NCBI RefSeq assembly: GCF_003431825.1
Contig: NZ_CP020083.1
Coordinates: 3,076,501-3,140,500, forward strand
Reading direction: 5' to 3'
Source of the DNA: Blastomonas fulva
Lineage (GTDB): Bacteria > Pseudomonadota > Alphaproteobacteria > Sphingomonadales > Sphingomonadaceae
DNA length: 64,000 bases
Shown one piece after another: positions 7,116-15,843 of the stretch. A program made the translations under genes and the position numbers. How positions within the stretch are numbered: position 1 is the first letter of the stretch; each line of letters begins with the position of its first letter. The notes beneath the pieces were generated by a model, which saw only the letters and a program-made list of their open reading frames with translations, ran no database searches and was not told the origin of the DNA.

Positions 7116-9449
7116 TCAGTTGCTTTCCTCATCCTGTGCCGTGCGGCTCAGTTCGTTGTGGCGGCGGTCCGCGGTCGCGCCGGTGCGCGATGCCCGGTCT
7201 GCGCTGCTGTGCCGGATGACAGGCGCGGCGTTGGCTGCATCCTGTCCGGCGCTGGCGAGCAGCAGATCGGTATCGAGCCGGATGATGACGCGCGTCCCGC
7301 CGACGTCGTTCGATTCAAAGGCGAGGTCGCCGAAATGCTCCTCGACGATCTTCTTGACGATCGCGAGGCCAAGCCCGGTCCCCTTCTCGCGCGTGGTCAT
7401 ATAGGGCTCGACGATGCGGTCGCGGTCTGCGGGAAGGCCGATGCCGTTGTCGTCCAGCGTCAGCACCAGATACTGTGCATGGCGCGAGACGGTGGCGGTG
7501 ACGCTGCCCTGATAGACCTCGTCCGCCTGTGCCTTGGCCTCAATGGCTTCCACGGCATTCTTGAGAATGTTTGTCACAGCTTGGCCGATCTGGCGTCGGT
7601 CGCAATGCAGGTCGCTGCCCTCGTGCACGCCTTCGGCCGCAAAGCGAATGGCGGGATGCGCGACTTCCTGCAGGAAGATTGCCTGCCGCACGAGGTCGAA
7701 GAAATTCTCCTCGCGGAACACCGGCTTGGGCATCCGCGCAAAGGACGAGAATTCGTCGACCATGTTGCGCAGATCGCCCACCTGTCGCACGATCGTGTCG
7801 GTGAGCTGGCCGAAGGTCGGGTCGTCCTCGCTGACCTTCTTGCCATAGCGCCGCTTGAGCCGCTCGGCGGCAAGCTGAATCGGGGTCAGCGGGTTCTTGA
7901 TCTCGTGCGCGATCCGCCGGGCGACGTCCGACCACGCTGCCTGTCGCTGGTCGACCAGCTGCTGGGTGATATCCTCAAAGGTGATCACCAGGCCATAAGG
8001 CTCGCGCACGGTGCGCACCGCCAATGTCAGCAGATCGGTTCCGCGCGAATACTGGATCACCGCCTTCTCGGTGCCGTCGCCCACCAGCCGCGCAAAGGGC
8101 GGCGCGATGCTCGACAGCGTGCAGCCCAGGCACTGCTCGGCGTCGATCAGCAACAGCCGCTGCGCGGTGCTGTTCATCAGCCGCACCATGCCCATGGGAT
8201 CGACCGAAATCACGCCGGCGCTGACGGACTCGAGCACCGCCTCGGTAAAGGCGCGGCGGTCGTCGAGCTGGCTGTTGGCGCGGATCAGCGCGGATGTCTG
8301 CTCGGAGAGGCGACTCGCCATGCGGTTGAATGCCCGGCCCAGCACGCCGACCTCGTCCGTGCGGTTGGCGGTGTCCACCCTCGTTGCGAAATTGCCGGTG
8401 CTGATGTCGCGCGCGGCGCTGGCCATGTCGGTCAGCGGCCGCACCATTCGGTCGGCGAACTTGAGCGCAGCCCACAAGGCGACCGCGACCAGCAGCAGAG
8501 AAACCACGAACAGCGCGATATTGAACTGGACCTGCAGGTTCTGCGATCGGGAGAACAGGGCCTTGTAGTCGGACAGGACCGTCTGCGCCCGCTCCCACTG
8601 GCTCAGCGCCAGCTGGTTGGAGGCGCGCGCGACATACAGGTACACCCTCGCCTTCTTGTCGAGTGGCGTAACCACTTCGATGCGGTCGGCTTCGGCGGAT
8701 ACCACCGCGGTTTCGCCCGCCTCCAGCTGCCGCACGATATCCGGTGTGACCCGGTCCGACGAGGTGCGGTTGTCGGGGTCGACGATCGCGGCGGTGCGGA
8801 TCACCCCGTCATCGCCGATCTCGACAATGGCGGATTCGTTCATCTTGCGGCCGACAACCTGGAAGATATAGGCCTCGGCGAACTCGGGGCTGTCGATCCG
8901 GGTCTGCTGCAGATATTCGCGCAGATCGCTCGCCATCGCGACAGTCTCGGCAGAGACGTCGCGGCGTCCCTCCTCATAATAGCCGCGCGCCAGATCGTTG
9001 GCGTTTTCCAGCATCCCGCGCGCGCGGTCTGAGAACCAGAACTCGACGCCATATTGGAACAATAGCGAGGTGATCACCACGACCAGCAGCATCGGGATCG
9101 AGGAGATCAGCGAGAACAACGCGACGAACCGCACGTGCAGGCGGCCTGTCCCCTGCTCGCCGCTGACACCCGCGCGGCTGATCGCAACGCGCCTGCCGAT
9201 AAGTGCGAGCAGCGCCATGGCGGGCACCAGATTGCCGACCAGCAGGGTGGCGGTCACCGGAGCAGGCACCATCGCCTGGCGGCCCTGGTAGCTACCGACC
9301 AACCAGATCGAGAAGCCGATCATCGTGATCAACAGCAGCACGCAGCCGACCTCAAGCACCGGAAACAGGCTGCCCTTGCGCATCATGACGGCAAAGCGGC
9401 GCGCAAACCGGCTTTTCCTGGGCTGGGGCAGTGCGGAAGACGCAAGCAT
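7116..9449 (-). CDS. ntrY: NtrY, membrane sensor histidine kinase
   Basis: 777 aa. Three N-terminal hydrophobic segments (about 29-55, 67-90, 107-130) and a fourth near 310-335 bracket a large periplasmic/extracytoplasmic sensor region. These are followed by HAMP, a PAS domain, HisKA with RRIAHEIKNPLTPIQL (His phosphorylation site) and HATPase_c with NAVEAI, DNGIGLPAD and GTGLGLAIVKK. It phosphorylates NtrX. No Shine-Dalgarno is visible before ATG 9449 and the predicted transcription start is about 3 nt upstream, suggesting leaderless translation. It has its own promoter in the 113-nt gap after ntrC, so ntrYX need not depend on the dusB promoter. Confidence 0.95.
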   Translation of the reverse strand: MLASSALPQPRKSRFARRFAVMMRKGSLFPVLEVGCVLLLITMIGFSIWLVGSYQGRQAMVPAPVTATLLVGNLVPAMALLALIGRRVAISRAGVSGEQGTGRLHVRFVALFSLISSIPMLLVVVITSLLFQYGVEFWFSDRARGMLENANDLARGYYEEGRRDVSAETVAMASDLREYLQQTRIDSPEFAEAYIFQVVGRKMNESAIVEIGDDGVIRTAAIVDPDNRTSSDRVTPDIVRQLEAGETAVVSAEADRIEVVTPLDKKARVYLYVARASNQLALSQWERAQTVLSDYKALFSRSQNLQVQFNIALFVVSLLLVAVALWAALKFADRMVRPLTDMASAARDISTGNFATRVDTANRTDEVGVLGRAFNRMASRLSEQTSALIRANSQLDDRRAFTEAVLESVSAGVISVDPMGMVRLMNSTAQRLLLIDAEQCLGCTLSSIAPPFARLVGDGTEKAVIQYSRGTDLLTLAVRTVREPYGLVITFEDITQQLVDQRQAAWSDVARRIAHEIKNPLTPIQLAAERLKRRYGKKVSEDDPTFGQLTDTIVRQVGDLRNMVDEFSSFARMPKPVFREENFFDLVRQAIFLQEVAHPAIRFAAEGVHEGSDLHCDRRQIGQAVTNILKNAVEAIEAKAQADEVYQGSVTATVSRHAQYLVLTLDDNGIGLPADRDRIVEPYMTTREKGTGLGLAIVKKIVEEHFGDLAFESNDVGGTRVIIRLDTDLLLASAGQDAANAAPVIRHSSADRASRTGATADRRHNELSRTAQDEESN

Positions 9450-9458
9450 AGTGGTGAG

Positions 9459-9487
9459 TTTACAACAGGTGCGTTGCCAGAATACAA
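9459..9487 (-). promoter_or_regulatory. Candidate ntrYX promoter, nearly leaderless
   Basis: Minus-strand TTGTAT (9487-9482), 17-nt spacer, TGTAAA (9464-9459). The start point would fall near 9452, about three bases before the ntrY ATG at 9449. The surrounding gap is AT-richer than the genes on either side. Confidence 0.45.
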
Positions 9488-9562
9488 GGCATTTTACTTA
9501 AGTGTTGCAGAATATCACCGCATAACGCACCCGCTTCGACGCAGGGTCCGCTGCCGGGGCTA

Positions 9563-10966
9563 TCAGAGGTTTGTCAGGCGGTGTTCGACCAGCTTCTTCC
9601 GCAGCGTGTTGCGGTTGATCCCCAGCATCGCGGCCGCCTTGACCTGGTTGCCGTCGCACTGGCGCATGATCGACTGCAGCAGCGGGATTTCGAACGCCGC
9701 GAGCGCGCGATCATACACCGCGCCATGTTCGGGCCGTTCGGTGAGCAGGAAGCGGCTGACAGCCTGATCGAAGTCGCTCTCTTCGCGCCGGGGTTCGCCG
9801 CCGAGCGCCGGTTCGTCGAAAATGCTCCCCAATGCCTCGGCGGTGATCAGGTCGTCGCGGCTCATGATGACGGCGCGGAACACCAGATTACGAAGCTCGC
9901 GGACGTTGCCGCGCCAGTTGCGGCGCTGCATCGCGGCGATTGCGCTATCGTCGAAGATCCGCCGAGGCAGGCCCTCCTGCACCGCAAGCGCCAGGAAATG
10001 CTCCACCAGCGCGGGGATGTCGCTCAGCCGCTCACGCAGCGGCGGAAGCTCGATCGGCACCACGTTGATGCGGTAATACAGATCCTCACGGAACAGCCCG
10101 GCCTCGATCAGCGGCCCGAACGGCTTATTGGTCGCCGCCAGAAACCGCACGTCGAGCTCGATCTCGCGATGGCCGCCGACGCGGGTGATCCGCCCGGTCT
10201 GCAGCGTGCGCAGCAGCCGCGTTTGCGCCTGCATCGGCATGTCGCCGATTTCGTCGAGAAACAGCGTGCCGCCATGGGCCTGCTCGAACTTGCCGATCGA
10301 CTGCGTGACGGCCCCGGTGAACGCGCCCTTTTCATGGCCGAACAGCTCTGACTCGATCAGTTCGGCAGGAATCGCGGCCATGTTGACCGCGACGAACGGG
10401 CCCTGCTTGCGGTGGCCCAGCTGATGGATCGCCTCTGCCACCAGTTCCTTGCCGGTGCCGGATTCGCCCAGGATGAGCACCGACAGGTCATTGCGCAGCA
10501 CCCGGGTGATCATGCGGTAGACCGTCTGCATCGGCGCGCTGCGCCCGACGAGCGGCAGCCCGCTATCGGCAGGGTCTGCGTCCATGATGCCGCCGGAATC
10601 GCCGCTGCGCGCGATCGCCTGAAGTACGGCGCGGATCAGTTCATCCAGATCGAAGGGCTTGGGGAAATATTCGTAAGCACCCGCCTCGCTTGCGCGTACC
10701 GCGGTATCGAGCGTGTTCTGCGCCGAAAGCACGATCACCGGCGTATCTGGATGGCGTTCGAGCACCACGCCCAGCGTCGCGATGCCATCGCCGTCCTCTA
10801 GCATCACATCGGTGAGGATCGCGGCATAGCGCTTGTCGGCGATGAGCGTGTTGCGCCGTGCGATCGAGGTGCAATGATCGACGGCGCAGCCTTCGGCCTC
10901 CAGCGCGGCGGTGATCACCTGGCTGATCGAGCGATCGTCCTCCACCAGCAAAACCGATTTGGCCAT
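9563..10966 (-). CDS. ntrC: NtrC, sigma-54-dependent nitrogen response regulator
   Basis: 467 aa: receiver (phospho-acceptor D53 in AILTDVML), AAA+ domain with intact Walker A GESGTGKE and intact sigma-54 loop GAFTGA, and C-terminal Fis-type HTH (GNQVKAAAMLGINRNTLRKK). It is therefore competent to activate sigma-54 promoters when phosphorylated by NtrB under nitrogen limitation. Five bases separate it from the upstream ntrB stop. No nitrogenase, glnA or amt genes are in the window, so targets lie elsewhere. Confidence 0.96.
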   Translation of the reverse strand: MAKSVLLVEDDRSISQVITAALEAEGCAVDHCTSIARRNTLIADKRYAAILTDVMLEDGDGIATLGVVLERHPDTPVIVLSAQNTLDTAVRASEAGAYEYFPKPFDLDELIRAVLQAIARSGDSGGIMDADPADSGLPLVGRSAPMQTVYRMITRVLRNDLSVLILGESGTGKELVAEAIHQLGHRKQGPFVAVNMAAIPAELIESELFGHEKGAFTGAVTQSIGKFEQAHGGTLFLDEIGDMPMQAQTRLLRTLQTGRITRVGGHREIELDVRFLAATNKPFGPLIEAGLFREDLYYRINVVPIELPPLRERLSDIPALVEHFLALAVQEGLPRRIFDDSAIAAMQRRNWRGNVRELRNLVFRAVIMSRDDLITAEALGSIFDEPALGGEPRREESDFDQAVSRFLLTERPEHGAVYDRALAAFEIPLLQSIMRQCDGNQVKAAAMLGINRNTLRKKLVEHRLTNL

Positions 10967-10971
10967 AATGA

Positions 10972-12054
10972 TCAGTTCCCCAGGGTGGCAAGCGGCAGGA
11001 ACAGCCGGAAATTGGTGAGCCCCTGCTGCGCGTCACGTTCGTGCACGATGCGCCCGTTCATGTCGCGCACCAGCTTCTGAACCAAAGCGAGGCCCAGCCC
11101 CTGCCCGGTCTTCTTGCTGGTGACGAAGGGCGAGAAGATGTCCTCGGCGATGTCCGCATCGATCCCCGGGCCGTTGTCGCTGACCCGCACCTCGACCGGA
11201 AGCCGGATATAGCGATCGTCGCCGCGCGAGAGCCGCAGCCGCACGCCGCTGACGAACTTGGTGGTCAGGGTGATGCAGGCATCGTCCTGCCCCTCCATCG
11301 CCTCGCGGGCGTTGGTGATGAGGTTGAGCAGCACCTGCACCAGATTGTCGGCATCGGCCAGCACCGGCGGTATCGAGGGGTCGAACTGCTCGACGAAGCG
11401 TACGGTGTCGGGGTGCGCGGTCTCCACGATCTCGCGTACCCGGCTCAGCGGCTCATAGATGTTGCAGGGCCGCACCGGCGCGGCAGTGCGCCGGGTAAGC
11501 GATTGCATCTGGTCGATCAGCAGGGCGATGCGGTCCACCTCTGCGGTGATCAGTCCCGAAAGCCGTCTACCCGGACCATCGAGCTGTCGTTCGATCAGCT
11601 GCGCTGCACCCTTGATCGCGGCGAGCGGGTTCTTGATCTCATGCGCCAGAATATCGGGTCCGCGCACCGCAAAGCCCTCGGCGGCGGGCTCGCTGTCGAA
11701 CAGCGGTGATCCCGCGCCGGATTCGTTGAGCACCAGCAGCTGCCACCCTTCGGCCACCGGGCTGAGCGAGATATCGACCTCGCGCACGCTGTTGCGGCCG
11801 ATCTGCACCCGCATGCCGTGCGCGGCCAGATTGGTGTCGGGCTGGTCGAGCGCGAGCCCGATCCGCGCATCGTCGAAGCGCAGGAACTCCGACAGATGCC
11901 GACCGATCAGCCGGCGTGCGCTTTGCTCGAGCAGGTTTTCCGCCGCCGCATTGGCTGCTGCGATCGTGCGGTCGGCGTGCAGCATGACCACAGCCATCGG
12001 CAGGCTCTGCAGCTGGGCCGCCGCATCCGGCGCGATGGCAGCGCTGGCCACCAT
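10972..12054 (-). CDS. ntrB: NtrB, nitrogen-sensing histidine kinase/phosphatase
   Basis: 360 aa soluble kinase with no membrane segments: N-terminal PAS domain (about 15-115), HisKA with the phospho-accepting H138 in LAHEIKNPLAAIKGAAQLIE, then HATPase_c with NGPGI and GQGLGLALVQK. In the family, PII protein controls its kinase/phosphatase balance towards NtrC. The start overlaps the dusB stop by one base (TGATG), so translation is coupled to dusB. Confidence 0.96.
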   Translation of the reverse strand: MVASAAIAPDAAAQLQSLPMAVVMLHADRTIAAANAAAENLLEQSARRLIGRHLSEFLRFDDARIGLALDQPDTNLAAHGMRVQIGRNSVREVDISLSPVAEGWQLLVLNESGAGSPLFDSEPAAEGFAVRGPDILAHEIKNPLAAIKGAAQLIERQLDGPGRRLSGLITAEVDRIALLIDQMQSLTRRTAAPVRPCNIYEPLSRVREIVETAHPDTVRFVEQFDPSIPPVLADADNLVQVLLNLITNAREAMEGQDDACITLTTKFVSGVRLRLSRGDDRYIRLPVEVRVSDNGPGIDADIAEDIFSPFVTSKKTGQGLGLALVQKLVRDMNGRIVHERDAQQGLTNFRLFLPLATLGN

Positions 12055-13061
12055 CAGGCGGCGGCTTGACGCAGCCAGGGCCGGTAGAACTCACCCAGCA
12101 TCGCTGTCACGACATCGGGATTGTCGATCTGGTTCATCTTGTTGCGCAGCTCGGCAGATCCCGGCAACCCCTTGGTGTACCAGCCCAGATGCTTGCGGGC
12201 CATCTTGACGCCGGTGTCGCTGCCATAGTGCTCAAGCATCGCGTGATAATGCTCGATGATCACGCGGTACTGCTCGTCCAGATCCGGGTCGGGCAGCGTC
12301 TCGCCGGTGCGCAGCGCATGCATCACCTGCCCCAGCAGCCATGGCTTGCCATAGGCGCCGCGTCCGATCATGACGCCATCGGCGCCGCTCTGCTCCAGCG
12401 CGGTGCGCGCATCCTCGATGCTGCAGATGTCGCCGTTGACGATCACCGGAAGCTTCACCGCTGCCTTGACCTTCGCAACGAATGCCCAGTCGGCCGAGCC
12501 CTTGTACATCTGGTTGCGGGTGCGGCCGTGGACGGTGATCATCTTCGCGCCCAGATCCTCGGCAATCCGCGCAAGCTCCGGCGCGTTGAGGCTGTCATGG
12601 CACCAGCCCATGCGCATCTTGACCGTCACCGGCACCTTGACCGCCTTTACCGTCGCCTCGATCAGAGCGGCGGCCAGCGGCAGGTCGCGCATCAGCGCCG
12701 AGCCCGCATCGCCGTTGACCACCTTCTTCACCGGGCAGCCCATGTTGATGTCGATGATCGCAGCGCCGCGGTCCTCGTTGAGCTTGGCGGCTTCGGCCAT
12801 CTGCTTCGGACCGCATCCGGCGAGCTGCATCGACACCGGTTCCTCGACCGCGTGCCAGGCGGCTTTCTGCAGCGACTGGCGCGTCTCACGGATCATCGCC
12901 TCGCTGGCGATCATCTCGGTGACGTTGAGCCCCGAGCCATAGCGCCGCACCAAGGTGCGGAACGGCATGTCGGTGACGCCGGTCATCGGCGCAAGCAGCA
13001 CCGGCTCGTCGATCTGCAAGGGGCCGATCTGGATCGGCTTAAGGGCGGGGATATGGGTCAT
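12054..13061 (-). CDS. dusB: tRNA-dihydrouridine synthase B (NifR3)
   Basis: 335 aa FMN-dependent TIM-barrel enzyme that reduces uridines of the tRNA D-loop. The conserved N-terminus ([10 protein letters not shown]), catalytic C109 in NMGCPVKKV, the barrel motif VHGRTR and GRGAYGKPW are visible. It heads the ntr operon, the arrangement first known as nifR3-ntrB-ntrC. ATG 13061 is preceded by a 17-bp dyad and lacks a clear ribosome-binding site apart from AGG in the dyad. Confidence 0.95.
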   Translation of the reverse strand: MTHIPALKPIQIGPLQIDEPVLLAPMTGVTDMPFRTLVRRYGSGLNVTEMIASEAMIRETRQSLQKAAWHAVEEPVSMQLAGCGPKQMAEAAKLNEDRGAAIIDINMGCPVKKVVNGDAGSALMRDLPLAAALIEATVKAVKVPVTVKMRMGWCHDSLNAPELARIAEDLGAKMITVHGRTRNQMYKGSADWAFVAKVKAAVKLPVIVNGDICSIEDARTALEQSGADGVMIGRGAYGKPWLLGQVMHALRTGETLPDPDLDEQYRVIIEHYHAMLEHYGSDTGVKMARKHLGWYTKGLPGSAELRNKMNQIDNPDVVTAMLGEFYRPWLRQAAA

Positions 13062-13070
13062 GATGGTGCG

Positions 13071-13087
13071 TGCCTAATATTTAGGCA
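13071..13087 (-). promoter_or_regulatory. 17-bp perfect dyad, candidate NtrC operator
   Basis: TGCCTAA-TAT-TTAGGCA is perfectly palindromic, nine bases upstream of the dusB start and across the predicted transcription start. Length and the TGC...GCA ends resemble the enterobacterial NtrC dyad, and autorepression of ntrBC operons by NtrC is established in other bacteria. That NtrC binds here is inference. Confidence 0.5.
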
Positions 13088-13090
13088 GCC

Positions 13091-13118
13091 CCATAATCGC
13101 AAAGCGGCTGGCGGGCAA
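13091..13118 (-). promoter_or_regulatory. Candidate dusB-ntrBC promoter
   Basis: Minus-strand TTGCCC (13118-13113), 16-nt spacer, TTATGG (13096-13091). The start point would lie near 13084, inside the dyad at 13071-13087, so a protein bound to that dyad would block transcription. Confidence 0.4.
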
Positions 13119-13146
13119 GCAGCACTTGGTTTATGCCCCGCGCCCG

Positions 13147-14349
13147 ATGTCCGATGCAAAACCGAGCCTTTCGAGCGACACCTCCCGCACCGCCGCGCTG
13201 ATCGTGGCTGCGGGCAAGGGCCTGCGCGCTGGCGGCGATGTGCCCAAGCAGTTTGCCGAGTATCGTGGCAAGCCCCTGCTCCGCCACAGCGTTGAGGCTT
13301 TTGCCAGCTGGGACGCTGCGCCGCGCATCGTTGTCGTGATCGGTGAAGGCCAAACTGCGTCGGCCAAGGCCGCGCTGGCCGGGCTGGACGGCATCGTGCT
13401 GGTCACCGGAGGCGCCGAACGCAGCGACTCGGTGCGGCTGGGCCTGCTGGCGCTTGCTGCGCAGGGTGGGACGGACCGGGTGTTCATCCACGACGCCGCC
13501 CGCCCTTCCCTCTCGCATGATGTTCTGGACCGGTTGAATGCCGCGCTGGACGCCAATCCCGGCGCGGTGCCGGTGCTGCCCGTGGTCGACAGCATCGCGC
13601 GCGGCGCCGATGGCGTCATCGAGCAGGCGGTCGATCGCGCGCATCTGTGGCGGATCCAGACCCCCCAGGCATTCCACTTTGACGCGATCCTGGCCGCGCA
13701 CCTCGCCTGGTCGTCCGATCGCGCCGCCACCGACGACAGCCAGATCGCCCGCGCTCACGACCTTGCCGTCGCGCTGGTCGAAGGCGACGAGGCGTTGACC
13801 AAGATCACCTTTTCCGAGGACTTTGCCGTGTCACACCAGCCTGCTCCAGCGCCTGCCGCGATGATGGTCCGCACCGGCATCGGCTATGACGTGCATCGGC
13901 TGGCGAGCGGCGAGGAACTGTGGCTGGGCGGCGTAAAAATCGAGCATGATCGGGGACTTGCCGGCCACAGCGATGCCGATGTCGCGCTGCATGCAATCAC
14001 CGATGCGCTGCTCGGTGCCATGGCGCTGGGCGATATCGGCGAGCATTTTCCGCCCAGCGACCCGCAATGGCGCGGTGCGGATTCGGCGCAGTTCCTGGCG
14101 CATGCGGCATCGCGGGTCCGCGCCAAGGGCGGGCAGATCGCCAATATCGACCTCACCATAATCTGCGAGGAACCGAAAATCGGCCCGCACAAAGCTTCCA
14201 TTCAGCAACGCATCGCCACCATTCTTGCGCTCCGACCGGATCAGGTGGGAGTCAAGGCGACAACGACCGAACGCCTGGGCTTCACCGGTCGCGGCGAAGG
14301 CATCGCCGCGCAGGCAGCGGCCAGCGTGATGGTTGCCGGACAACCCTGA
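13147..14349 (+). CDS. ispDF: Bifunctional MEP cytidylyltransferase / MEcPP synthase
   Basis: 400 aa fusion catalysing two steps of the MEP isoprenoid pathway. The N-terminal IspD half (to about 225) has ALIVAAGKGLRAGGDVPKQF, FIHDAARPSLS and WRIQTPQAF. The C-terminal IspF half (from about 240) has GIGYDVHRLASGEELWLGG, the zinc ligands in HSDADVALHAITDALLGA and KATTTERLGFTGRGEG. The intermediate step (IspE) is not encoded here. ATG 13147 was chosen; an in-frame start at 13126 would add seven residues. Divergent from dusB. Such fusions are normal in alphaproteobacteria. Confidence 0.96.
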   Translation: MSDAKPSLSSDTSRTAALIVAAGKGLRAGGDVPKQFAEYRGKPLLRHSVEAFASWDAAPRIVVVIGEGQTASAKAALAGLDGIVLVTGGAERSDSVRLGLLALAAQGGTDRVFIHDAARPSLSHDVLDRLNAALDANPGAVPVLPVVDSIARGADGVIEQAVDRAHLWRIQTPQAFHFDAILAAHLAWSSDRAATDDSQIARAHDLAVALVEGDEALTKITFSEDFAVSHQPAPAPAAMMVRTGIGYDVHRLASGEELWLGGVKIEHDRGLAGHSDADVALHAITDALLGAMALGDIGEHFPPSDPQWRGADSAQFLAHAASRVRAKGGQIANIDLTIICEEPKIGPHKASIQQRIATILALRPDQVGVKATTTERLGFTGRGEGIAAQAAASVMVAGQP

Positions 14350-14362
14350 CAGGACAACAGAC

Positions 14363-14911
14363 ATGACACGAACGACACTGATGACCCGATCCGTAGCGGT
14401 GCTGGCCATGGCCGGGGCGCTGGCCGCCCAGACCGCTGCTGCGCAAACTGCCGCGTGCCTCTCAAACAGCCAGGCACAGTCGCTCGCGGTGGCGGCTTTG
14501 CCCGATGCGCTGTCGAGCGCGCGCCGGGCCTGCCTGCCGCATCTGCCAGCAGCGTCTGCCCTCACCCGCTCGTCCACCAAGATCAGCCAGGTCTATCAGC
14601 CTGCCGCTGACAGGGCATGGCCGGTGGCCGGACGCGCCTTCCTGGCAGCGGTGGAACTGCCCTTGCCGCCGGGGAGCGATCCGCAGATCTTCCGTCCGCT
14701 GCTCACCGCGGCGATCACCGCGCTGGTCGAGCAGGAGATCAAGCCAGAAAATTGCAACGCGGTGGAGGAATTCTACAGCGCGCTCGAGCCGCTGCCGCCC
14801 GAGAACATGGGCAAGTTGCTGATCGCGCTGATGAAGCTGGACGAGACCTCGAAAAAGCCTGGCGAGCCCAGCAAGAACCCCTTCACCCTGTGCAAGGATT
14901 CCGCGAAGTGA
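14363..14911 (+). CDS. Secreted hypothetical protein with four cysteines
   Basis: 182 aa. I do not recognise the family. A clear Sec signal peptide covers about residues 1-27 (hydrophobic stretch VAVLAMAGALAAQTAAAQ), and an AGGAC ribosome-binding site precedes the ATG at a good distance. The mature part holds four cysteines (ACLSN, RACLPH, ENCNAV, TLCKD), enough for two disulfides, and is otherwise helical in character. It lies 13 nt after ispDF and its stop overlaps the next start (GTGA), so the three genes are probably co-transcribed. Periplasmic location inferred. Confidence 0.8.
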   Translation: MTRTTLMTRSVAVLAMAGALAAQTAAAQTAACLSNSQAQSLAVAALPDALSSARRACLPHLPAASALTRSSTKISQVYQPAADRAWPVAGRAFLAAVELPLPPGSDPQIFRPLLTAAITALVEQEIKPENCNAVEEFYSALEPLPPENMGKLLIALMKLDETSKKPGEPSKNPFTLCKDSAK

Positions 14912-15411
14912 AAGGCCTGCTGCCATCGCTGCTGATGGATCTTGCCGAGCGGGTGGTGACCGAAAATATCGCCGCCGGCCGCCGGATCGTACTGGCGGAA
15001 AGCTGCACCGGCGGACTGGTGTGCGCGGCGATCACTGAAATTCCCGGCAGCTCGGATGTGCTCGATCGCGGCTTCGTGACCTATTCCAACGATGCCAAGA
15101 TCGAATCGCTCGGGGTCAGTGCCGAGCTGATCGACACCTTCGGCGCGGTCTCGCCCGCCGTCGCCTGGGCGATGGCGCGCGGCGCGCTGAAGCATTCGGA
15201 TGCGGATGTTGCGGTGGCGATCACCGGCGTGGCCGGGCCCGGTGGCGGCACCGAGAGCAAACCTGTGGGCACCGTGGTGTTCGCCTGCGCGCTGCGCGGC
15301 CAGAGCGAGAACGACATCACCGCCGAGCAGAAGAATTTCGATCCCACGCTCAGCCGCGCGGAGATCCGTCAGGAAGCGACGATGGCTGCGCTCGAACTGC
15401 TGTTGCCGTAA
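14908..15411 (+). CDS. pncC: CinA C-terminal-domain protein, NMN amidohydrolase (PncC)
   Basis: 167 aa from GTG 14908 (AGGA nine bases upstream; overlaps the preceding stop as GTGA) or 158 aa from ATG 14935. Stand-alone CinA_C domain with the family signature LAESCTGGL, a RGFVTYSNDAK segment and GVAGPGGGTESKPVGTV. Family members deamidate nicotinamide mononucleotide in NAD recycling; the N-terminal pyrophosphatase domain of full CinA is absent. Its 3' end overlaps the converging gene by 43 bases. Confidence 0.88.
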   Translation: MKGLLPSLLMDLAERVVTENIAAGRRIVLAESCTGGLVCAAITEIPGSSDVLDRGFVTYSNDAKIESLGVSAELIDTFGAVSPAVAWAMARGALKHSDADVAVAITGVAGPGGGTESKPVGTVVFACALRGQSENDITAEQKNFDPTLSRAEIRQEATMAALELLLP

Positions 15412-15833
15412 AGCTCTTCGGCGCGGGTTTCGAACGCGCTGACCATCTTGCGGAAGGCGCGGTCGAAATACTGGCCGGCCAGCGTTTCGAACAGCCGGTT
15501 CTTGAAGGTGAACGACACGTAGAAGTCGACGGTGCACCCGCCCTTGCCGTCGCTGGCGAACTGCCAGATGTTTTCGAGGTTCTTGAGCGGGCCGTCGAGA
15601 TATTCGACCTCGATCCGCTCACCGGGCACCTTGCGCACCAGCGAGGTGAACTTCTCGCGCAATTGCTTGAAGCCGACCACCATGTCGGCCACCATCTCGG
15701 TGTCGCTGTCCGATTTGACCCGGGTTGCGATCACCCAGGGCAGAAACTCGGCATAGCGCGCCACGTCGGCGACCAGATGATACATCTGCTCGTGACTCCA
15801 GGGCAGATGCCGGGTCTCGCGGTGCGATGGCAT
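15369..15833 (-). CDS. COQ10/RatA-like START-fold protein
   Basis: 154 aa polyketide-cyclase/START-fold protein of the family that contains mitochondrial Coq10 (ubiquinone-binding) and E. coli RatA (ribosome association inhibitor). Typical features are TRHLPWSHEQMYHLVADV, YAEFLPWV near the N-terminus, and the C-terminal FKNRLFETLAGQYFDRAF helix. In an alphaproteobacterium a Coq10-like role in respiratory quinone handling is more likely than toxin action, but the sequence alone does not settle it. ATG 15833 starts at the conserved N-terminus, ten bases after the lipA stop; probable lipA operon. Confidence 0.85.
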   Translation of the reverse strand: MPSHRETRHLPWSHEQMYHLVADVARYAEFLPWVIATRVKSDSDTEMVADMVVGFKQLREKFTSLVRKVPGERIEVEYLDGPLKNLENIWQFASDGKGGCTVDFYVSFTFKNRLFETLAGQYFDRAFRKMVSAFETRAEELYGNSSSSAAIVAS

Positions 15834-15843
15834 CCGGGGCCTC

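Noticed and set aside
5598..9032. 1144-codon open frame on the plus strand opposite ntrX/ntrY
   Set aside because: Third-position GC bias opens long antisense frames. The protein is His/Arg/Gln-rich without any domain, while the minus strand encodes two intact regulators.
9563..13061. Nitrogen-fixation island suggested by nifR3-ntrBC
   Set aside because: No nif, fix or glnB genes are present; this is the general alphaproteobacterial nitrogen-regulation locus.
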